Shown here piece by piece: positions 1 to 8,313 of a DNA stretch of 9,029 bases (the first letter of the stretch is position 1; each line of letters begins with the position of its first letter). A program made the position numbers and the translations under genes. The notes beneath the pieces were generated by a model that searched no databases, was not told the DNA's origin, and saw only the letters and a program-made list of their open reading frames with translations. The DNA is from JANMAT01 sp031359995 (GTDB taxonomy: Bacteria; Actinomycetota; Acidimicrobiia; Acidimicrobiales; Ilumatobacteraceae), in contig JANMAT010000033.1 of NCBI GenBank assembly GCA_031359995.1, positions 1 through 9,029 of the forward strand, in the 5' to 3' direction.

Positions 1-2516
1 AGGGGTGGGGTGTAGTGGTAGCCCTGGCCGAGGTGGCAACCGAGGGTGGCGAGGGTGTGGGCTTGGTCGGGGTGTTCGATGCCTTCGGCGACGATGGTGA
101 GGTGGAGGGTTTGGCCGAGGCCGATGATGGCTCGGACGAACGTGGCGCCGTCGGGGTGGTGGAGGTCATCGATGAAGGGTTGGGCGATTTTGAGGATGTC
201 GACGGGGAGGTGTCTGAGTTGGCTGAGGCTGGAGTAGCCGGTGCCGAAGTCGTCGAGCGCGATGCGTACACCGAGGTGTTTCAGGTTGGTGAGGGTGCGG
301 GTGGCGGTGTCGGGGTCGGAGATCAGGAGGCCTTCGGTGATCTCGAACACGATCTGGTGGTGGTCGATCTGGTGGCGTTCGATGATGCGGGAGAGGTCGG
401 TGGCGAGGGTGGGTTCGAGGAGGTCGCGAGCGGAGAGGTTGACGGTGATGTAGAGGGGTTCGCCATCGCTGCCGGTGGGGTGATGGTCGGCGAGGTATTC
501 GCAGACCTGGTCGAGCACGGTGCGGCCGATGTGGATGATGGCTCCGGACTCCTCGGCGATGCCGATGAACGCGCCGGGGTTGAGCAGGCCGAGGGTGGGG
601 TGTTGCCAGCGGACGAGGGCTTCGGCGCCGACGATGGTGCTGTCGGTGAGGCGGACGATGGGCTGGTAGTAGACGACGAACTCGTGTTCGCGGATGGCGC
701 GGTCGAGTTCGTAGGTGAGGTTGTAGCGGTGCACGGCGGCTTCGTGGAGCGCGGTTTCGAACACGGCGATGCAGTTCTTGCCGCGTCCTTTGGCGGCGTA
801 CATGGCGGTGTCGGCGTTGCGGAGCACCTCGGCCGCGGTGTGGCCGGGGGTGGACCAGGCGATGCCGATGCTGGCTCGGACCGGAACCTGGTGTCCCATG
901 ATGGCCACGGGGGTGGCGACGGTGGCGAGCAGGTGTTCGGCGAGCGCGGTGAGCTGGGTGGGGTCGGTGACGGTGGGGATGACGACGGCGAACTCGTCAC
1001 CGCCCAGTCGGGCGGCGGTGGCGGCCGGGGGCACGGCGTTGCGGAGGCGACGGCCCAAGACGATGAGGAGTTCGTCGCCGGCGGCGTGGCCCATGCTGTC
1101 GTTGACGGTCTTGAAATCGTCGAGGTCCAAGAACAGGACCCCGACGCTGCCACCGGTGGCTTCGGCGGTGTCGAGGGCGGTGGTGACGTGGTGGGTGAAC
1201 AGGGTGCGGTTGGCGAGCTCGGTGAGGCCGTCGTGGGTGGCTTGGTGGGTGAGTTTGCGTTCGAGTTGGCGGAGCTGGTCGAGGGATTGTTCGAGCCGGC
1301 CGTTCTCGAGGGCGCCGGCGATGTTGGCGGCCAGGGTGGCCAGCAGGACCAGGTCGTCGCGGTCGAAACGGGCCACGTCGCCGTGACGGTTCCCGATGAC
1401 GAGCAGCCCGCAGGCGCGTTGTTCACCCTGTAGGGGGGTGAGGACGGCGTCGCTCAGACGATGGCTGTCGAGGTAGGCGACCATAGCGGGTGGGCTGGTG
1501 GCGCGTTCGAGGGATTGGGGGCCCGCGACCGCACCGGCCAAGGTGAGGAGGGGTTCCACCTCAGAACCGTGGAGGGATCGGCTGGTCGTGGTGACCCTGT
1601 CCGGTTCGGCGATGACGTCCATGGCGTGATCGGTGCCGGCCGGGAGGTAGATGAGCTGGGCGAACCCGGCCCGGAACGCGTCGCGGGCGTGCCCGACGAG
1701 TTCCACCAGGGCGGTCTCGATCTCGGGGGACTGGTGCAGCAACTGGGTCGAGTCGTGGAGGAACTCGAGGCCTTGGTGGCGTCGCCGTTCCCGGGTGTAG
1801 GCGTGGTTGGCCAGGTACAACCCGCCGGTCGGCACCACAAGCAGCCACGACGCCTCCGGATGCGAACAGAGCACCTCGACCGCGATCAACCCCAGACTGG
1901 TCGACACCAGCGCGCTCACCGATCCGAACCCCAGCGAGGTCACCAGCCGACGGTCCCGCCAATTGCCCTCGGCCACGCTGATCACCGCCAGCACCAGCAA
2001 CCCCGACAGCACCGACGCCGTGAGCGCACCGGTCACGGCCCCGAACGTGGCCCGCACCGTGAACCCTTCTGCCCGTCCACCCACGGCGCGGAACACCACG
2101 ATCGCGGCCTGATCGGCCAGTACGAACGAAGCCAGGTTGAACACCAGCTTCACCGGCCGCTGCCGCCGGTGCACCACCAACGCCGCCCCGCTCCCCAACG
2201 CGTGCGCCCCCACCAACGCCACACCGGGCACGAAGAACAACCCCAACGCCAAAGGGATCTCGAACAGCGAGAACGAATGCGAGTTCCTCGAGAAGTGCAG
2301 ATGCACCGAGAACACCTCGGTCACCGCGAACAACCCCGTCAACACCATGAACCCCAACCACCCCGACCGGCCGGCCACGAACGGCAACACCGCCGGTGGC
2401 ACCGTCCCGAGTGACACGGCCGCCAACACGCCCAACCCGACCGTCAGGATCCACACCGGCGTTGAACGCGATCGCACCACGTTCACGTCAGCGGCGCGCG
2501 AGACCGGGTCCACCAC
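1..2516 (-). CDS. Membrane-anchored GAF-GGDEF-EAL cyclic-di-GMP turnover protein (partial at C-terminus)
   Basis: Bifunctional-type c-di-GMP protein: GGDEF domains make c-di-GMP from GTP, EAL domains cleave it to pGpG. With the start at 2516, at least 838 residues are present. Residues about 21-240 are hydrophobic and form several membrane segments; 250-415 resemble a GAF sensor ending in a helical linker; GGDEF follows, with the intact motif at 505-509; EAL runs from about 586. The EAL catalytic set is largely present: E632 (EALVRW), N693 (NLSARDL), E725/E728 (FEITEG), D755-D756 (DDFGTGYSS), K776, E811 and Q831 (QGYHY). The Asp usual two residues after the Lys is Ala778. The RxxD inhibitory site before GGDEF is replaced by PPAA. 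The window cuts the gene just after QGYHYTPP, so few residues are missing. The start is uncertain: GTG 2516 is a compromise, TTG 2534 directly abuts a GGGGGAG, and CTG 2573 has AAGGA five bases upstream. An in-frame stop at 2592-2594 bounds it. Divergent from the protease operon. Confidence 0.93.
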   Translation of the reverse strand, partial: MVDPVSRAADVNVVRSRSTPVWILTVGLGVLAAVSLGTVPPAVLPFVAGRSGWLGFMVLTGLFAVTEVFSVHLHFSRNSHSFSLFEIPLALGLFFVPGVALVGAHALGSGAALVVHRRQRPVKLVFNLASFVLADQAAIVVFRAVGGRAEGFTVRATFGAVTGALTASVLSGLLVLAVISVAEGNWRDRRLVTSLGFGSVSALVSTSLGLIAVEVLCSHPEASWLLVVPTGGLYLANHAYTRERRRHQGLEFLHDSTQLLHQSPEIETALVELVGHARDAFRAGFAQLIYLPAGTDHAMDVIAEPDRVTTTSRSLHGSEVEPLLTLAGAVAGPQSLERATSPPAMVAYLDSHRLSDAVLTPLQGEQRACGLLVIGNRHGDVARFDRDDLVLLATLAANIAGALENGRLEQSLDQLRQLERKLTHQATHDGLTELANRTLFTHHVTTALDTAEATGGSVGVLFLDLDDFKTVNDSMGHAAGDELLIVLGRRLRNAVPPAATAARLGGDEFAVVIPTVTDPTQLTALAEHLLATVATPVAIMGHQVPVRASIGIAWSTPGHTAAEVLRNADTAMYAAKGRGKNCIAVFETALHEAAVHRYNLTYELDRAIREHEFVVYYQPIVRLTDSTIVGAEALVRWQHPTLGLLNPGAFIGIAEESGAIIHIGRTVLDQVCEYLADHHPTGSDGEPLYITVNLSARDLLEPTLATDLSRIIERHQIDHHQIVFEITEGLLISDPDTATRTLTNLKHLGVRIALDDFGTGYSSLSQLRHLPVDILKIAQPFIDDLHHPDGATFVRAIIGLGQTLHLTIVAEGIEHPDQAHTLATLGCHLGQGYHYTPP

Positions 2517-2686
2517 GGTGTCATCGGCCGCCAACTCCCCCGCGTAAGGCGACCGTCGGACGAACGGGGCCAGAACGGTCCTTGACGGGACTCAGACCGT
2601 ACTTTGCGTGGTCAGGCGGGCACTCTTAGCCCACACTTAGCCTCGTGGGGTGGCGCAACAGCCGCTGCCAGAACTCGGGAGTTTCG
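2517..2686. promoter_or_regulatory. Divergent intergenic region with candidate promoters and a CTTAGCC direct repeat
   Basis: This stretch of about 170 bases separates the divergent c-di-GMP gene and the protease pair, so promoters for both should lie here. TAnnnT-type -10 candidates overlap back to back: TACTTT at 2600-2605 (plus strand) and TACGGT at 2601-2596 (minus strand). Neither has a convincing -35 at 16-18 bases. A second plus-strand candidate is TAGCCT at 2638-2643. CTTAGCC occurs twice with an 11-base period (2625-2631 and 2636-2642), about one helical turn apart, which would suit an operator. These are weak motif matches in GC-rich DNA; only the existence of a divergent regulatory region is well supported. 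Confidence 0.4.
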
Positions 2687-4294
2687 ATGCGGTACAGGAA
2701 CACAGGATCGGTGAGGGCACCGATCGCCGGCGACCCGATCACGGGTCGGGCCCGGCAGGTGGGCGGTCGGGCACGGTCGTTGCGGTGGTTCGCGAAGCTG
2801 GTGGCGGCGGGTGGCGCGGCGCTGGTGGCGTTGCCGTTGGCGTTGGCCGAGCCGGCGTCGGCGGCCACCTACAGTCCGGCGAGCGACATGAACTCGATGG
2901 CCAAGACGGCCGGCTACCTGGGTGCGGCGGCGTGGTGGAACGCCGGGTACACCGGTGCCGGGGTGGATGTGGCGGTGATCGACACCGGGGTCGCCCCGGT
3001 CGAAGGCCTGGCCACGGCGGGCAAGGTCATCCAGGGCCCGGATCTGTCGTTGGAGTCCCAGGCCCCGAACCTGCGCAACCTGGACACCAACGGGCACGGC
3101 ACGTTCATGGCCGGGGTGATCGCCGGCAAGGACAGCACCCTGACGGCACCGTACGCGTCGGCACCGGCGTCGGCGTACCGGGGGATCGCCCCCGACGCCC
3201 GGATCGTGGCGGTGAAGGTCGCCACCGCCGACGGAGGCGTCGACGTGTCCCAGGTGATCGCCGCCATCGACTGGGTGGTGCAGCACCGCAACGACAACGG
3301 GATGAACATCCGGGTCATCAACCTGTCGTACGGAACGAACTCCACCCAGTCCTACCTCGACAGCCCGTTGGCCTACGCCGCCGAGCAGGCCTGGAAGCGC
3401 GGGATCGTGGTGGTGGCCGCGGCGGGGAACTCGGGGTACTCGATCGACGCCTTGGCCAACCCGGCCGTCGACCCGTTCGTGATCGCCGTGGGCGCCACCG
3501 ACTCGATGGGCACCGCCGCGGTCACCGATGACACCCTCGGTGGGTTCTCCGCCCACGGCGCCAGCGGGATGCGGGCCCCGGACTTCGCCGCCCCCGGCGC
3601 CCACCTGCAAGGTCTACGGGTCACGAACTCCCACCTGGACGTGAACCATCCCGAAGGCCAAATCGACACCCGCTACTTCCGCGGGTCGGGCACCAGCCAG
3701 GCCGCCGCCGTCGTGTCGGGCACGGTGGCGTTGCTGGCCCAGAAGTACCCGACGATCACCCCCGACCAGATCAAGAACTTCCTGCGCAGCAACGCCCGCC
3801 CGCTCACCAAGGTCGACGTCGCCGACCAGGGCGCCGGCGAGATCCAACTCGCGCCCATGCTCACCAAGACCCCCACCGCGTACACCCAGACCTTCACCCC
3901 CAGCACCGGGACCGGCACCCTCGAAGCCGCCCGCGGTACCGATCACCTCACCGCCAACGGCGTGGTGCTCACCGGCGAGAAAGACGTCTTCGGTAAACCG
4001 TTCAACTCGGCGACCGTCGCCGCCGCCACCGCCGCCGGCAGCACCTGGTCCGGTGGCACCTGGAACGGGTCCACCTGGTCCGGGTCCAGCTGGTCCGGGA
4101 GCACCTGGTCCGGGAGCACCTGGTCCGGATCCACCTGGTCGGGCAGCTCGTGGTCCGGATCCACCTGGTCCGGCTCGACCTGGTCCGGGAGCAGGTGGTC
4201 CGGCAGCCCCTGGTCCGGATCGACCTGGTCCGGGAGCTCATGGTCGGGGAGCACCTGGTCCGGCAGCACGTGGTCGGGCGGTACCTGGTCATGA
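2687..4294 (+). CDS. Secreted S8 (subtilisin-family) serine protease with C-terminal S-T-W-S-G pentad repeats
   Basis: Exported serine endopeptidase of 535 residues. ATG 2687 is chosen because GGGAG (2677-2681) lies five bases upstream; a GTG at 2645 would add 14 residues without such a site. A long basic N-region and hydrophobic core end in PASA, suggesting signal peptidase cleavage after residue 59. The S8 catalytic set is complete: Asp99 (VIDTG), His137 (NGHGTFMAG), oxyanion Asn248 (AAAGNSG) and Ser337 (GSGTSQAAA, without the usual Pro of GTSMAxP). The catalytic domain starts almost directly after the signal peptide, with no room for an I9 propeptide. Around residue 428 there is LTGEKDVFG, followed by an Ala-rich linker and 16 complete pentads (residues 452-531) plus GTWS at the end. 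There is no LPxTG or C-terminal membrane helix, so the product is probably released or held through the Trp tail. First gene of a pair; its stop overlaps the next start. Substrate unknown. Confidence 0.93.
   Translation: MRYRNTGSVRAPIAGDPITGRARQVGGRARSLRWFAKLVAAGGAALVALPLALAEPASAATYSPASDMNSMAKTAGYLGAAAWWNAGYTGAGVDVAVIDTGVAPVEGLATAGKVIQGPDLSLESQAPNLRNLDTNGHGTFMAGVIAGKDSTLTAPYASAPASAYRGIAPDARIVAVKVATADGGVDVSQVIAAIDWVVQHRNDNGMNIRVINLSYGTNSTQSYLDSPLAYAAEQAWKRGIVVVAAAGNSGYSIDALANPAVDPFVIAVGATDSMGTAAVTDDTLGGFSAHGASGMRAPDFAAPGAHLQGLRVTNSHLDVNHPEGQIDTRYFRGSGTSQAAAVVSGTVALLAQKYPTITPDQIKNFLRSNARPLTKVDVADQGAGEIQLAPMLTKTPTAYTQTFTPSTGTGTLEAARGTDHLTANGVVLTGEKDVFGKPFNSATVAAATAAGSTWSGGTWNGSTWSGSSWSGSTWSGSTWSGSTWSGSSWSGSTWSGSTWSGSRWSGSPWSGSTWSGSSWSGSTWSGSTWSGGTWS
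4040..4291 (+). repeat. 15-bp tandem repeat encoding (S/G)-(S/T)-W-(S/N)-G pentads
   Basis: Sixteen full 15-base units and one 12-base partial unit fill the 3' end of the first protease gene. The core unit reads roughly AGCACCTGGTCCGG. Units differ mainly at the second residue (T, S, R or P) and by synonymous changes (tcc/tcg, ggg/ggc/gga). Trp and the following Gly are invariant in the full units. The near-identical 15-base period makes the array prone to copy-number change by slippage or recombination, always in frame. Confidence 0.95.
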
Positions 4295-5883
4295 ACGGCC
4301 ACCACGACCGCACCACCCGGACGCGACGACCCGCCCGGTTCGCTACCGTTGCCGCCACACTGGCCGCCATGACGGCCGGCTTCGTCACGCTGGCTGGGCC
4401 GGCTGACGCGGCTCGCACAACCACCGCCACCGCCACCGCTACCACGGCCGCTGTGCCGGTGGCACCGGGGAGCAGCCTCGAGTCGATCGCCGGGTTGGAA
4501 GGCGCCCGGGACGGGTGGGCCTGCGGCTGGGACGGACAGGGCGTGGATGTCGCCCTGGTCGACACCGGCGTCACCCCGGTGGCGGGGACCGGCACCGTCA
4601 TCAACGGACCCGACCTGTCCTTCGACGCACAAACCGGTGGCGCCCCGTACCTGGACGTGTTCGGGCACGGCACCCACCTCGCATCGATCATCAACGGCCA
4701 CGACCCGGGCGTCACCATCCAGGGCGCCTGCCGCCGGGCCAAGGACGGCACCCTCACCAACAAGCCGGTGCCGACCGCGACCGGGTTCGCTGGGATCGCC
4801 CCCGGCGCCCGGATCGTCAACGTCAAAGTCGGTGCCGCCGACGGTGCCGTCGATGTCACCCAGGTCCTGGCCGCCATCGACTGGGTGGTGCAGCACCGCA
4901 ACAGCGACGGGTTGAACATCCGCGTCTTGGCCCTCGCCTACGGCACCCCGTCCAGCAACGACGCCGCTCACGACGCCCTGTCGCACGCGGTCGACATCGC
5001 CCGCCGCAACGGGATCGTGGTCGTCGCCTCCGCCGGCAACGACGGCACCACCTGGACCGATCTGGCGTTCCCGGCCCGCAACCCCAACATCATCGCCGTC
5101 GGCGCCGCCGACACCAACGGTTCCACCACCCCCGCCGACTGGACCGTCCCGGCGTTCTCCGATCGTGGCACCCTCCAACGCGGCGTCGACCTCGTCGCTC
5201 TCGGAGCCAACGTCCAAGGCCTGCGCGTCCCCGGTTCCTACATCGACAACCTCGCCCCCACCACCACCGGGGACCGGTACGTGCGCGGCAGCGGCACCTC
5301 CCAAGCCACCGCCATCGTCGCCGGGCTCGCCGCCCAACTTGTGCAGCGCTACCCGACCGCCACCCCTGACCAGATCAAACAATCGCTCCAGTCGAGCGCC
5401 ACGATCATCAAGTTCGGCTGGTCGCAATGGTCCCAAGGCTGGGGAGCCATCACCGCCGACCGCTACCTCCAAACCACCCCATCGACCACGACGTGGACCA
5501 CGCCACTGGTCACGATCGGTGACGGCCCCATCGGCAACGACCGCATCGACGGCACCATCACCCTCGACGGCAAGACACTCACCGGTGAGATCGACGTCCA
5601 AGCCAACCCCTGGACCGCCACCTGGGCCACCACCGCCACCAAGCTCACCAGCTGGCAGAACGGGCTCTGGAACAGCCACCCCTACACCGGAAACACCTTC
5701 GCACCGACCGGGTGGGCCACCACACCCTGGCCCACCAGCTGGTCCGGCACCCCGTGGAACGCCACCGGTGGCACCGGCGGCACCTGGGACGGACTCCGTT
5801 GGAACGGAGTCCGCTGGAACGGGCTGCGCTGGAACGGACTCCGCTGGAACGGACTCCGCTGGAACGCCACCACCTGGACCTGA
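4291..5883 (+). CDS. Second secreted S8 serine protease with C-terminal L-R-W-N-G pentad repeats
   Basis: Exported subtilisin-family protease of 530 residues, paralogous to the preceding gene. ATG 4291 overlaps the upstream stop as ATGA, and the encoded N-terminus is a proper signal peptide (basic RTRRPAR, hydrophobic core, GPADAA cleavage near residue 40-41). The frame is open further upstream, but that part is only the shadow of the upstream repeat array. No strong ribosome binding site is visible, so reinitiation by ribosomes finishing the first gene is likely. Catalytic residues: Asp91 (LVDTG), His126 (GHGTHLAS), Asn250 (SAGND), Ser337 (GSGTSQATA). The predicted mature chain has exactly two cysteines, Cys78 and Cys147, flanking the Asp/His region; a disulfide is possible. 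There is no I9 propeptide. LTGEIDV at about 430 aligns with LTGEKDV of the paralogue at 428. The tail is Trp-rich from about 455, ends in RWNG pentads and closes with TTWT. Substrate unknown. Confidence 0.92.
   Translation: MNGHHDRTTRTRRPARFATVAATLAAMTAGFVTLAGPADAARTTTATATATTAAVPVAPGSSLESIAGLEGARDGWACGWDGQGVDVALVDTGVTPVAGTGTVINGPDLSFDAQTGGAPYLDVFGHGTHLASIINGHDPGVTIQGACRRAKDGTLTNKPVPTATGFAGIAPGARIVNVKVGAADGAVDVTQVLAAIDWVVQHRNSDGLNIRVLALAYGTPSSNDAAHDALSHAVDIARRNGIVVVASAGNDGTTWTDLAFPARNPNIIAVGAADTNGSTTPADWTVPAFSDRGTLQRGVDLVALGANVQGLRVPGSYIDNLAPTTTGDRYVRGSGTSQATAIVAGLAAQLVQRYPTATPDQIKQSLQSSATIIKFGWSQWSQGWGAITADRYLQTTPSTTTWTTPLVTIGDGPIGNDRIDGTITLDGKTLTGEIDVQANPWTATWATTATKLTSWQNGLWNSHPYTGNTFAPTGWATTPWPTSWSGTPWNATGGTGGTWDGLRWNGVRWNGLRWNGLRWNGLRWNATTWT
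5779..5880 (+). repeat. 15-bp tandem repeat encoding L-R-W-N-G pentads
   Basis: Five 15-base units (5791-5865) of the type GGACTCCGCTGGAAC encode (L/V)RWN(G) pentads. They are preceded by GGCACCTGGGAC and followed by a degenerate end encoding A-T-T-W-T before the stop. Units 4 and 5 are identical. The period matches the array of the upstream paralogue, but the residues around Trp differ: Arg before and Asn after, instead of Thr/Ser and Ser. Confidence 0.92.
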
Positions 5884-6521
5884 CCTCCGCAGGCCCAACT
5901 GCGATGACGGGCATGATCGGTGGGGTCGTAGCGGACGGTCAGAGCTTGGCTATCTCGAGCGGGTCGCCCGGGCACGAGCCGGCGCACTGACAGCCCCGGT
6001 TGACGATGCGGAACGTGAGGGCCGGCGACCTCGTGCGGGGCACGGCGTGTCCACCGCACCATTGCGAAGGTCGATGCTTCCACTCACGGCCGCGGCGGCC
6101 AGCAGCTTCCCGCGTTCGGGATGACGCGCGAAGCAGCGAGTGTCTCGGAGCGTGATGCCTGGTCGCTGCCCACCTACGTGTCCTTGAAGGAGAGAGTCCA
6201 TTGCGTGTGGCGGTAGGTCTCTGACAGGCGATGGAGATCGCGAGTGCGATCGTGACGGGTTCATGAGCATCAGTCGCGGCCTGACCGCGCCGGGCCATCG
6301 CGATCAAGGATGGTTGTGAGGTCGCTGGCGTTGGTCAGGTTGGATGGGAGGTCGTCCCACATTTCGGGGGCCGGGAGAGGTCTGCGATGGTGACACACCG
6401 AGGACCGCCACGTTGGGCGATGGCCACCGTCGATGGCCATCATCGCGTCGGTCAGCGGTTCCAGCGCGCGCGTGGTCACGCGTTCGTCGCCGCGCGGTAC
6501 TTCTCCTGCGTGAAACGCCAC
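5884..6521. other. Long intergenic region without a recognisable gene
   Basis: No reading frame here matches a family I recognise. Short inverted repeats are present: CGCAG/CTGCG with a 6-base loop at 5888-5903, just after the protease stop and without a T-tract; GATCGC/GCGATC with a 4-base loop at 6236-6251; and GATGGCC/GGCCATC with a 9-base loop at 6419-6441. On the minus strand, stretches at about 5939-6030 (ending GCQCAGSCPGDPLEIAKL then stop) and 6270-6370 (containing MWDDLPSNLTNASDLTTI) have protein-like composition. They lie in different frames with no start or intact context, so they may be eroded gene fragments or chance. A 31-codon ATG frame at 6121-6216 on the plus strand has no visible support. 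Confidence 0.5.
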
Positions 6522-6554
6522 TATGATGACGTCGTTACGTAGGTTGCGAGGGGG
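6522..6554 (+). promoter_or_regulatory. Probable -10 element and ribosome binding site for the amidohydrolase gene
   Basis: TATGAT at 6522-6527 matches the TATAAT consensus at five of six positions and lies 30 bases before the GTG start. The -35 region (around 6499-6504, ACTTCT) is weak. GAGGGGG at 6548-6554 is a strong ribosome binding site, with GAGG six bases from GTG 6558, and it decides this start. Two six-base palindromes lie between (GACGTC 6528-6533, TACGTA 6536-6541); no regulator can be assigned to them. Confidence 0.5.
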
Positions 6555-6557
6555 CTC

Positions 6558-8237
<1,680 letters not shown>

Positions 8238-8255
8238 AGCTCCAGTCCCGCGGTG

Positions 8256-8269
8256 GCCGCACGTGCGGC
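8256..8269. repeat. Perfect 14-bp palindrome after the amidohydrolase gene
   Basis: GCCGCACGTGCGGC is a perfect inverted repeat centred on CACGTG, beginning 19 bases after the amidohydrolase stop and ending 45 bases before the stop of the opposing pseudogene. A hairpin would have a short stem because the palindrome has no spacer, and no T-tract follows. It could be a weak bidirectional terminator, a protein binding site or chance. Confidence 0.4.
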
Positions 8270-8313
8270 ATCGCGTCCGGGAGCGCTCGGGCTGCCGACA
8301 GAACGCTCGGGGC

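Noticed and set aside
15..1433. Long plus-strand open frame of 472 codons
   Set aside because: It is the antisense shadow of the GGDEF-EAL gene. Its translation is Gly/Val/Glu-rich without motifs, while the minus strand in the matching register shows intact GGDEF and EAL signatures.
323..1840. Minus-strand open frames rich in Ser, Pro and Thr at 323-1426 and 1454-1840
   Set aside because: They are out of frame with the GGDEF motif at 1004-990 and have the composition expected of a shifted frame of GC-rich DNA.
1561..2454. Minus-strand 297-codon Gly/Arg/Val-rich frame
   Set aside because: It overlaps the membrane and GAF part of the c-di-GMP gene in another register and contains no hydrophobic segments or motifs.
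4150..4290. Upstream extension of the second protease to a start at 4150
   Set aside because: The extra 47 residues are a frame-shifted reading of the repeat array, whereas ATG 4291 begins a clear signal peptide.
4040..4291. Possible CRISPR array
   Set aside because: The units are contiguous with no unique spacers and encode an in-frame pentapeptide tail.
3943..5898. Minus-strand 651-codon frame with repeats such as LPDQVDPDQ
   Set aside because: It is the antisense of the protease pair; its apparent repeats are the reverse reading of the 15-bp Trp array.
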